The notes under the pieces are model-generated. The model was not told the DNA's origin. It did not search any database and saw only the letters and a program-made list of their open reading frames with translations. A DNA stretch of 64,000 nt from Symbiodinium natans (taxonomy: Eukaryota > Sar > Dinophyceae > Suessiales > Symbiodiniaceae), in assembly GCA_905221605.1 (NCBI GenBank), contig CAJNDS010000491.1:830977-894976 (forward strand), read 5' to 3'. The position numbers and the translations under genes are program-made. This document shows, piece after piece, positions 25,001-36,200 of the stretch. The number at the start of each line of letters is the position of its first letter. Position 1 is the stretch's first letter.

Positions 25001-28000
25001 CCATTTTTTTGGGGTTTAGGGTTTAGGGTTTAGGGTTCAGGGTTTAGGGTTTAGGGTTTAGGGTTTGGGGTTGTCGCTGGTACCGGCAGAGCCCGCGCAC
25101 GCTCCCCCTAAGCCTCTCTGAGCCTCTCTTAAGACCCTCTGAGCTAAGACCCCCAAACCCCCAACACCCTAAACCCTAAACCCTAAAGCCCCAACACATA
25201 AGCTCCCCAAACCCCCTAAGAAACCCGAAGCCCCCTAACTGAAAATTAGCCCCCAAACCCGAACCCCGGAACCCTAAACCCCAAAACCCCGAATCCATTT
25301 CTTGTAGGTTCATGAGTAGTTGCAAAGTAGGGCTATAAGTAACAAGGTTGTATATTTTATACGTATATTTATATGTATAATTATAAACCGAAGGTACGCT
25401 ACTGATAACCCCACTTGCACTTGCATAAACCCTTAAGCCCCCTAAGCCCTAAACCCCAAAACACCCCAAACCCTAAACACTAAACCCCAAAACTCTAAAC
25501 CCTCTAGACCGTATAGACCCAAAAGACCCTACAGACCTTCGACCCAAAACCCAGTGGACCTTATAGACCATTTGCAAAGCTTACTTGGAGGTTCATGGGC
25601 CGGTCCCTCCTTATAAACCCTAAACTCTAAACCCTAAACCCTAAACCCTAAGATCAAGGACGAGCACTTGCGAGCCAACGCCTTACACGAGCTCGCAGAC
25701 ATGCGCCGCGCGGCCCGAACAGGGGGGGGGGGGGAAGCCCTGACTCGACTCTCCAGGGTTTAGGGTTTAGGGTTAGGGTTTAGTGTTTAGAGTTTAGGGT
25801 TTAGGGCTCTCGAAGCTTGATAGGCTTTCCAAGGTTTAGAGGGTTTAGAGGGGTTGGGGGTTTAGAGATTTTAGGGGGCGCAGTGGCTTCATAGGATCTG
25901 GGTTTTGGGTCTATAGGGTTAAGCGTATAGGGTTTAGGGTTCACGATTTCGGGTTTAGGGTTTTAGGGTTTCGGGGGTTATAGTAAATGGTTTAGGGATC
26001 AGACTGCTTAGGGTCTCAAGGTTTCAGGGTTTTGGTCAAATTTGGCATTGAGGAGGGTTTAGGGTCCAGGGGTGTACCAGAGCAGCTTGAAAAGATTTCT
26101 ATCAGAAACAGCATTAACCAAGTAAATGCTTGGGACATTCGATCCGAAGCACCCATTGAGCCCAATAAACCTAAAATAAGGAATATACCTCAAATCATAT
26201 TCAGAAACCCTTTAAAGTTTAAGGTATATTCCTAAATTGAGGGGATTGGGCTCTGCATGTATTTTCTTTAGGAATTTGAGCGTAGGGCGTAGACATACAC
26301 CCCCCCCCCCCCAAACCCTTTACATCAACTCCTGTAAACAACCCTGAACCCTAAACCCGAAACTCCCCAGAAACTCCCCAAACCTCGCAAGCCTTCTAAA
26401 CCCGTAAACGCCCTAAAGCCCCTAAAGCCCCTAAAGCCCCTGAGCTTTGTCATAGTGGGGTAACAGTTTACATGTGTAAGGGCACTTAAACGCAATGAGG
26501 AAGAGAAGTTTAAGTTTGTAGTCCTATCCCACCATGAACTAGTAAACCCCTAAAGCCCCTAACCCCGAACCCTCAACCCTAAACCCCCCAAACCCCTAAC
26601 CCCCCAAAGCCTCTAGAAGCCCCTAAGCCCCTAACCCCCCAAAGCCTCTTAAAGCCCCTAAACCCCTAAACCCCTAACCCCCCAAATGCTCTAACGCCCC
26701 TAAACCCCTAGCCCCTAACCGCTAAACCCTAAATCCTAAACCCTAAACCCTAAACCCTAAACCCTAAACCCAAGGCAGGCATCTCCTGCAGCAGCTGGAA
26801 GACTCCTGCATGGTGCGCGACAGGTCGAGGCCCGTCTAGGGTTTAGGGTTTAGGGTTTCGGGTTTAGGGCTTGCGGTTTAGGGTTTGGGGGTTTAGGGGT
26901 TTAGGGTTTAGGGTTTAAGGTTTAAGGTTTGAGGCAGAGATTGGCTGTGCGTTCTTCGGAAGCTTGGCGGAGGCGAACAGGTGTTTAGGGTTGAGGGCTT
27001 AGGGCTTAGGGTTTAGGGTTTAGGGTTTCGCGTTTCGGGTTTCGGGTTTCGGGTTTCGGGTCTGAGAGGACGGCGATAGAGCTACCCCAAACAGCGCTGG
27101 CTTTTCTTTCTTGCTCCTGCCCTTGTTCCTCTGTATGTGGGGTGCGTGGGTGGGTGCGGACCCTTATCTGCATTGTCTCTGAACACCGGAATGAGGCAAC
27201 ACAATTCTCAGCCACCGCGCCAAGGTGCAGAGATTTCTCCCCCTAAACCCTAAACCCTAAACCCTAAACCCTAAACCCTAAGCCCTCATTCCTACACCCT
27301 AATTGTCTTGGAGGGCCTGGCCTCCACCCAGCCCAGATTCGACGACGTGTTCACCAGAGACGTCGACCGCTTGGCGGGTCCCACCACGGTCGCCGGGCTG
27401 GCAATTCCTTTGTAGGTTTTAGGATTTTAGGGCTTAGGGTGTAGGATTTAGGATTTTAGGGCTTAGGGTGTAGGGTTTAGGGTTTTAGGCTTAGGGCTTA
27501 GGGCTGAGGGTTTAGGGTTTAGGGTTTAGGTTTAGGGCTTAGGGTTTAGGGCTCAGGGTTTAGGGCTCAGGGTTTAAGGTTTAGGTTTTAGGGCTCAGGG
27601 TTTAGGGTTTAAGTTTTAGGGCTTAGGGCTTAGGGTTTGGGGCTTAGGCAAGTTCAGGCTTGGTGGTGCTTTTGGGACAGTTGTTAGTTTCCATTCTCTC
27701 CTTTTAAGGGAAAGATAACTCAGTAGGGTTTCGGGTTTAATTAGGGTGTTGGTATTGCGGGTGGGGGTTGCTCCTGAATCTGAATCCTTTAGGGCTTTGG
27801 TTGAGAAGGATTTATTTCGGGTTTGGGGCCCCAAACCTTTAAAAAGCCAGAAACTCGCTCACACTGCTGAACCGACAACCCCAAACCCGGAGCGTCGGCA
27901 TGCAGAAACCCTGAAAACTCCCAGAGCTCTAAACTCATCCCTCAGAAACCTAAACACCTCAATTCCTCAACCCCACCAAGCCTACATCATCCCTAAACCC

Positions 28001-30419
28001 CAGAGCCCTGAAAAGGTATCCCAAACCCCAAACCCCAAACCCTAAACCCTAAACCCCAAACCCTAAACCACACAAACATCAGGTGGCGCTTCTTTGCGTG
28101 AGCTCCTGGCCACAGGTGCGGAGACCTTGAGTTAGGGTCCAGGGGGAGGCTTATGGAGTCTGGAGGGTAAAGGGAGTTTAGGGTTTAGGGTTCTTGGAGT
28201 ACCATACTTTAATACTTTTGTTGGTTCTGGGTTCCTATTAAAGCTACTTATACCTAAAAAGTATATACTTTTTTTTCAGGGTTTACTCCAAAGCTAAGGT
28301 TTAGGGTTCAGGATTCAGGGTTTGGGAGAGTTTGGGGGGTTTGAGGGAGCTTTGGAAGGGACCCGCCCCCCCCCCAAACCCTAGCATGGTTCCAAAAGGA
28401 TTGCTTGGGTGTCATGGGTTGTGCCCCCCCCCCCCCCCAACCCTAAACCTTAGACCTTAAACCCTAAACCCTAAACCCTAACCCAAACCACAAGCCCTAA
28501 CCCCCCCACCCTGGCAGATCCCATATTTAAACAAAAATCCAAAACCCTAAACCCTAAACCCTAAACCCTAAACCGGTTTAGGGTTTAGGGTTTAGGGTTT
28601 AGGGTTTAGGGTTTCGGGTTTAGGGTTTAGGGTTTAGGGTTTAGGGGTAACCCAGCCCCCCGCCACCTTTCCGCTCCCCAGGCTTTAGGGGTAAGGGTTG
28701 GGGGTTTTGGGTTTGGCCTGAGGTCACGATTGCTTGTGGTGACACAAAAAGGTGAGGCAAGGATGGTAGAAGCCAGGGGCCTAGGGTTTAGGGTTTAGGG
28801 TTTAGGGTTTAGGGTTTAGGGTTTAGGGTTTAGGGTTTAGGGTCCCGAGTAAACACAAGCCGAGCCCGGCCATGCAACTCGCGCCAGTTTGGCTTCACGA
28901 GCTCCAAACCCAAGCGCCCCAAGCTCCAAACCATTCTCATACCAAATGCACACTACTTCGGAGCTCGTTTGACTTCGTAAGTCTACAGGGAAAAAGCGAA
29001 CCTCTGCTTCTGCTTCACCACCCCACCCATCCTTGACCTGTGGTGTTCACAGCGCAACAAGAGACGAGGTTGCCATAGCGTTGCCGAAGGACCCGTGCAT
29101 ACGGTTGCCGGCTCTTTAAGGTTTAGGGTCTAGGGTTTAGGGTTGAGGGTGGAGGGTTGTGGGTCTCTAGAAGCGGCAGCACATACATCCGGCGGATGTC
29201 GCGACTCATTGCAGGTCTGCTCCAGTTACGTTACGGAAACCCGAATCCCTAAACCCCCCCGAACCCTAAACCCTAAACCCTAAACCCTGAACCCTTAGCG
29301 CCCCTGTTCAGGACACGCTGCTGTCGAGCCTTGATGCATCGGCGAGCCTGGCGGAGCTTTTTGTGCAGGACGAGTCCGCAGGCACCCCATGGGAGCGTCG
29401 CGTACTATAGAGGGCCGAAGAATTCCGCATCGTATTCTCCCCTCGGTAGGAAGGGTTTAGGGTTCAGGGTTCAGGGTTCAGGGTTCAGGGTTCAGGGTTT
29501 AGGGTTTAGGGTTTAGGGTTGTAGGCCCTTGGGACATTTAGATGTTCCTTTACTGGGTTTAAGAGGATCATACTCAGGATGTTGTTCAAAGGGTTTTACG
29601 GGCAATCCTAGTCTCATGTTCCGCAAAAAGACGCATTATAATCATTAAAGGCCCCCATAGTAAACAAGTAGGACGCCCCAGAAAGAGGTTTCTTGATTTC
29701 TTTGTGGATTGGTGGTTCGAACTTGGTTGCAAAGACTACAGTAAAGTTCAAATGCTGGGTTCAATCTTCAAGCACCAAGCACTTTCTCATCCAGCCAATC
29801 CAATAAAACCCAATCTGGCCAAGATGAAACAGGTACCCTTATTCCCTTGCTACTATGGCGAGCGACATGAATACCGTACTACGATGTTGATTCTCAGATT
29901 CACCATTTTCGTCCAAAGGTTTTAGGGCTAGGGTCCCTTGCTGGACACGAAGCACCTGGGATCCAACGCATGTCGTTCTGGGGCAGGGTCTCGGGCTTAG
30001 GGTTTTGCAAGCCTCCGCTCCCCCCTCTTCTCCCCTCCCATCCCCTCCTAAACCCTAAACCCTAAACCCTAAACCCTAAACCCCTAAACCCCTAAACCCC
30101 TCCCCTCACCCCCGCCTCTCCCCCAGTTGCAGGCAGCCTGGTGCCAGTGCAGGCCACGGTGGCCACCCGTGACCCTAAACCCTGAACCTGGAGGGTTTAG
30201 GGTTTAGGGTTTATTCTTCAGGGTTTAGGGAACCCTGAACCCTGAACGTCCCCAATTCGCGCTTTTCTTGGTTTACGGCTTCCCTTGCCTGCCTAGAAAG
30301 ACCAGTCACAAGATACCTTGCCACCCTAAACTAGAGTGTTGCTTGCAACGATGCATCAAGAAGAAGCTGCTAAATCCTCTCTCTCTCTCTCTCTGTGTCT
30401 GTGTGTCTGCGTGTCTGTG

Positions 30420-30474
<55 letters not shown>

Positions 30475-31800
30475 GTGTGTGTGTGTGTGAGTCTGTGTGT
30501 GTGAGTCTGTGTGTGTGAGTCTGTCTGTCTGTCTCTCTGTGTGTGTGTGTGTGTGTGTGTGTCTGTGTGTGTGTCTGTGTGTGTGTCTGTGTGTGTGTCT
30601 GTGTGTGTGTGTGTGTGTCTGTGTGTGTGTGTGTCTGTGTGTGTGTGTGTCTGTGTGTGTGTCTGTGTGTGTGTGTGTCTGTGTGTGTGTGTGTCTGTGT
30701 GTGTGTGTGTCTGGTGTGTGTGTGTGTGTCTGTGTGTGTGTGTCCTGTGGTGTGTTCCCTGTTGGTGTGTGTCTGTGTGTGTGTGGGTCGGTGTGTGGTG
30801 TCTGTGTGTGTGTCTGTGTGTGTGTCCTGTGTGTTTGTCTGTGTGTGTGTTTCTGTGTGTTGTGTCCTGTGTGTGTGTGTCCTGTGGGTGTGTCTGTGTG
30901 TGGGGTGTTCGTGTGTGTGTCTGTGTGTTTGTGTGGGTGTGTGTCCTGTGTGTGTTGTGTGTGTCTGTGGTGTGTGTGTGTCTGTGTTTGTGGGTGTCTG
31001 TGTGTGTGTGTGTCTGTGTGTGTGTGTCGGTGTGTGTGTGTGTCTGTGTGTGTGTGTGTGGTCTGTGTGTGTGTGTGTCCTGTGTGTGTGTGTGTGTCGT
31101 GTGTGGTCTGTGTGGTGTCTGTGTGTGTGTCTGGTGTGTGTCTGTGTGTGTGTCTTTGTTGTGTCTGTGTGTGTGTCTGTGTGTGTGTCTGGGTGTGTCT
31201 GGGTGTGTCTGGGTGTGTCTGGGTGTGTCTGTGTGTGTCTGGGTGTGTCTGTGTGTGTCTGTGTGTGTCTGTGTGTGTCTGTGTGTGTCTGTGTGTGTCT
31301 GTGTGTGTCTGTGTGTGTCTGTGTGTGTCTGTGTGTGTCTGTGTGTGTCTGTGGGTGTCTGTGTGTGTCTGTGTGTGTCTGTGTGTGTCTGTGTGTGTCT
31401 NNNNNNNNNNNNNNNNNNNNNNNNNNNNNNNNNNNNNNNNNNNNNNNNNNNNNNNNNNNNNNNNNNNNNNNNNNNNNNNNNNNNNNNNNNNNNNNNNNNN
31501 GTGTTGTGTGTAGTGTGTGTTGTGTAGTGTGTGTTGTGTTGTGTGTGTGTAGTGTGTGTTGTGTTGTGTGTGTGTAGTGTGTGTTGTGTTGTGTGTGTGT
31601 AGTGTGTGTTGTGTTGTGTGTGTGTAGTGTGTGTTGTGTTGTGTGTGTGTAGTGTGTGTTGTGTTGTGTGTGTGTAGTGTGTGTGTCTGTGTGTCTGTGT
31701 GTGTGTGTGTGTCTGTGTGTGTGGGTGTGTGTCTGTGTGTCTGTGTGTCTGTGTGTCTGTGTGTCTGTGTGTGTCTGTGTGTGTCTGTGTGTGTGTCTGT

Positions 31801-31832
<32 letters not shown>

Positions 31833-33076
31833 CTGTGTGTGTGTGTCTGTGTGTGTGTGTGTGTGTGTGTGTCTGTGTGTGTGTCTGTGTGTGTGTGTCT
31901 GTGTGTGTGTGTGTCTGTCTCTGTGTCTGTCTCTGTGTGTGTCTCTGTGTGTGTCTCTGTGTGTGTCTGTGTGTGTCTGTGTGTGTCTGTGTCTGTGTGT
32001 GTGTGTGTGTCTGTGTCTGTGTCTGTGTGTGTGTGTGTCTGTCTCTGTGTGTCTGTGTGTCTGTGTGTCTGTGTGTCTGTGTCTGTGTGTCTGTGTGTCT
32101 GTGCGTCTGTGCGTCTGTGTCTCTGTGTCTGTGCGTCTGTGTCTGTGTGTCTGTGTGTCTGTGTGTCTGTGTGCCTGTGTCTGTGTGCCTGTGTCTGTGT
32201 GTCTGTGCGTGTGTGTGTGTGTGTGTGTCTCTCTCTGTGTCTCTGTGTCTCCGTGTCTCTGTGTCTCTGTGCGTGTGAAAGTGTGTGTAAAAGTGTCAGT
32301 GCGTGTGGTTCAGGATTCATGATTCGGGGTTCAGCGTAGGGGAGGCGGGGGAGCTTATTCCGGGGTGGGGGCAGTTGAGGTGCAGGACAACGACCCTCCC
32401 CACCTGAACGGCCTTTTGGTTACAAGTTGTTTGTATCCGACTGATATTTTAGGTGACACGTGGGGTGTTTGTTAGTAAGTTGTAAGTTCAGGTTCTTGCG
32501 CATGACTTACGCAGATATATTCGGTCTTACGATGGACTTAGGATTGAAAGAAAAAGCGATGTTTGTTAAGTTTGTTATGATATATGCATTAGGTGTTTGT
32601 GCGGAGCGTGGGTTCCTGATCAAGGACTGAGCTGTGCAACTACGCAATTTGCGCAAAAAACGCCTGTCCGCCAGCTGTTCGCGCAGATGACGTTCCGCGA
32701 TGGTAAAAAAATCGTGTTCTGCATGTCCGCGTGCTGTCTACGGTTGTCCGCTCGCTCGCACGCTACGCCTTGTTTTTCGCAATGTCGTCTAGAATTTGGT
32801 TTTCAAGTTTAACCCTTTGCGGCGCGCGAGGCTGAAGCCAGCCATGTTACGAAACCAGGAAAAGTTAGATTTGTACAACTGACTTACGATTCACTGTACG
32901 TGCCTTAACTTACTTAGAACTGGTCTATATGTATATAAGTCCAAAAGGCCGTCCTGGCACCCACCCGCCCACCACACACTTTACACTTTACACTTTAGAC
33001 TTTACACTTTACACGCACTTTACACCCATTTTACACACACTTACACATCAGACACACACTCAGACACGCACGCAAA

Positions 33077-33111
<35 letters not shown>

Positions 33112-33177
33112 GCACACACACAGACACAGACACAGACACAGAACAGACACACACACACACACACGCACACGCACACC

Positions 33178-33209
<32 letters not shown>

Positions 33210-36200
33210 CACACACACACACACACACGCCACGCACGCACGCACGCAAGCGCATGCCCGCAACCACCACACACACACACACACCCCACACACCCACACC
33301 CACACCCCCACCCACACCCACACCCACACCCACACCCACACCCACACCCACACCCACACCCACACCCACACCCACACCCACACCCACACCCACACCCACA
33401 CCCACACCCACACCCACACCCACACCCACACCCACACCCACGCACGCCTACGCACACACACCCGAGAACACACACACACACACACACACAGACATACACA
33501 CTCACACACGCACACACACACACACAACAGACGTGCGCATGCTTGCGCGCGAGCACGCAGAGACAGAGAAAGAGACAGAAACAGAGACAGAGACAGTGAG
33601 AGTCAATGTGGGAGTGCGACTACGAGTGCGACTGCGAGTGCGAGTGAGAGTGAGAGTGAGAGCCAGAGCGAGCGAGAGACAGAGACGGAGACGGAGACTG
33701 CGACCGAGACAAAGAACAGAAACAGAAGCAACGAAAAACCACTAGATCCAAATAGACAAACAGGAGAAGTAAATATACAGATTGTCGTACACATACATCT
33801 AAACCCTGTACTGCTTAACACCCTCAAATATCCCTGAAGCCCTAAAGGGTGTAGCTCTTAAAGCCTATGCAGGTGCACCCTTCATCGGTGTCCGCCAAGG
33901 AGAAGATCTTCGGTAGCCCCTTCGTGCTCTACGAGGACAGGTTCCAACCCTACATCCTAAACCCTAAGCCCTAAACCCTAAACCCTACACCCTAAACCCT
34001 AAACCTTGACACCCCAAACCCGAAGCCTTAGGCCCTAAACCCTATAGACCGGTTGGGGAGCTTGGGCGATGGGAGTTGCCTAGCCAGGGTTGTAGTAGTT
34101 CAGTTTAGAGGTTGGTTTAGGGTGTAGGGTTTTGGGTTCAGGGTTTAGGGTTTCGGGTGTAGGGTTTAGAGTTTAGGGTTTAGGGTTTCGGGTTAGGGTT
34201 TACGGTTTAGAGGTCTTTTGAATCTTCGGCTTTTGGGTTTTGGGGTGTTAGGAGTTAGGAGTTCATTGTATGGTTTTGGTTTTTGGGGTTGCAAAGAGTT
34301 TCGGGGCCTTAGCAACTTGAGGGGTTTGTGGGTTTTTGGGGGATATCAGGCTGCTCCTTTACTCCACAAGCCCTAAATCCTGCCGTCAATTTCTCAACGC
34401 TGAAGCAACATCGCGCTCAATGCATTCCCAGACCCCTGCGAGGATCCAAAAAATGGATCCCCTTAAGGGTTCCCAAGAATGACCCAACTATTTGGGGGTT
34501 CCATGTTTTTGGATCCTCCCAGGGGTCTGGGTAGCAAGCCCAGTCCTAGATTTCAGCGGGTCCCGCTAGAGGGGTCACGATTCAGGGTTTCGGGGGTATT
34601 CGAGTACAGATATCAATTTCAGGGTTTGGGGATCGGGAGACTGCCTGGCAGGTTGGAGTTCTTTGCTTTGTATGCATAGGGCTGTGTTTGTCCACATATG
34701 TTTCGGGGTTAGGGATGTAGGGGGCTTATAGGTAACCTCTTATACCCATAATTCAGGGACAACCTTTTATTGAAAGGCCATACAGTGTTGAGAGGAGCTG
34801 GTGCAGACAAGCCGCCTCTATCTCCGCACGGTGGCTTGGACTTGACATTTAGGAGTGGGATTCTGGGCCCCAAACCCTAAACCCTAAACCCTAAACCCTA
34901 AACCCTAAACCCTAAACCCTAAACCCTAAACTCGCTAGACCTCCCTGGTAAATCTAGAGGGTAGTCCGTCTGTGTACATGAGGGCCCTACTCCAAAGAAA
35001 TCAGCGTACCTGTCTAGTGTACCTGAACGGGGTTCCACCTACCCTCAAAACCCAGCATATACCATGTGGGTAGACCCTTAGTGTGCCGGTTCGAAGGTGT
35101 AAGGGCAGAGGGTTTTATTAATAATAATCATAGTAACAAAAGTCCTGACATTGGCCTGTTTGGTGCAACCGGGTCTTGATGGAGCCTAGGCAAACCCTTC
35201 TTCCTGACAGGCCTCAAACCTTAGGGTTTAGGGTTTAGGGTTTAGGGTTTAGGGTCCCTGAACCCCCAAAACCGGCTTCTACCCTTGTACAAGTTCTGAA
35301 GATCTCCGTCAACACGGGTTTTGAACCCTCAAAAAACCTTAAGCCCTCCAAATCTCGCAAGCCCTGCATCTATGTCAACGGTGCTCCGCCTCAGCAGCCC
35401 CCTGACACTTCTGCATGAACTGGGAGGTTTTAAGCGTTCAGGGTTTTGGTACGGGTCATTGTTTGGGGTTTTGAGGGCTCAGGATTGCAGTGGCCGAAGG
35501 ACGAAGCCTAACTCCCAAACTCCAACACCTAAACCCTAGACTCTATAAATCTTAAACCCTAAACCCTACAGCCCTACACCCGAAACCCTAACCCCAGGTG
35601 ACGCCCGCGCCTGCTTTGGCCGTGGCGCTCTTTGGGGGGCCCCTCGGCTCCATACATCGTTATTTAGGGTTTAGGGTTTAGGGTTTAGGGCTTTAGGCTC
35701 TTCAGCGTTGAGATGTCTTGGCTTCAGAGGTTTGTAGGCTTAGTGCGACCCACAGGGATGATGGGTTCATGGGTCCGCTGGGCTTCATTGTTAGGCTTCA
35801 GGAGTTGTGGCTGGAACCGAGCGCCAAAACGCTTGCTTAGTAGCTGAGTGAGATAATCCCCTATAGAACTGAAAGTGTACACCTGCTTGGGGCTTATGAA
35901 CTCAACAAAAACTAAGCGAATCCTAAATTAATCCCGTAAGCCCTAGACCCTTCAGGGGTTGAAAGGCAGCGCACCAAGCGCATGCATGCTTTGCCAGGGC
36001 GTGTTCGATTACTATGTACCCTAGGAACCCTAAACATCAGGCCATTGGGCAAACCAATAACCCGGAACCCTCTGTGTTGAAGGTCCACTTCTTGGGGACC
36101 AAATTAATGAACCTTAACATTAGGGTCATATACCCTCTACTACGATAATCCGATTAAGGTATGCGTACCATAAACCCTTTTGGGGTTCACAGAACTATAC

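Larger units (their letters stand above)
22063..25658. other. 3.6-kb helicase intron
   Basis: Contains MITE family 1 (22376), the hairpin element (22839), MITE family 3 (23951), MITE family 4 (24400), TTTAGGG and CCCTAAA blocks. Exon-like islands at 22971-23011 and 24200-24255 have AG^G borders but no helicase homology, and skipping them gives a perfect LSE-DEHL junction. Confidence 0.65.

Noticed and set aside
30356-32320. 654-codon minus-strand ORF rich in His/Thr and overlapping plus-strand Cys/Val ORFs
   Set aside because: Pure translation of the GT/CTGT microsatellite, and it runs through 100 N.
32929-33837. 302-codon plus-strand ORF and overlapping minus ORFs
   Set aside because: Translation of CA, CCCACA and GAGACA microsatellites.
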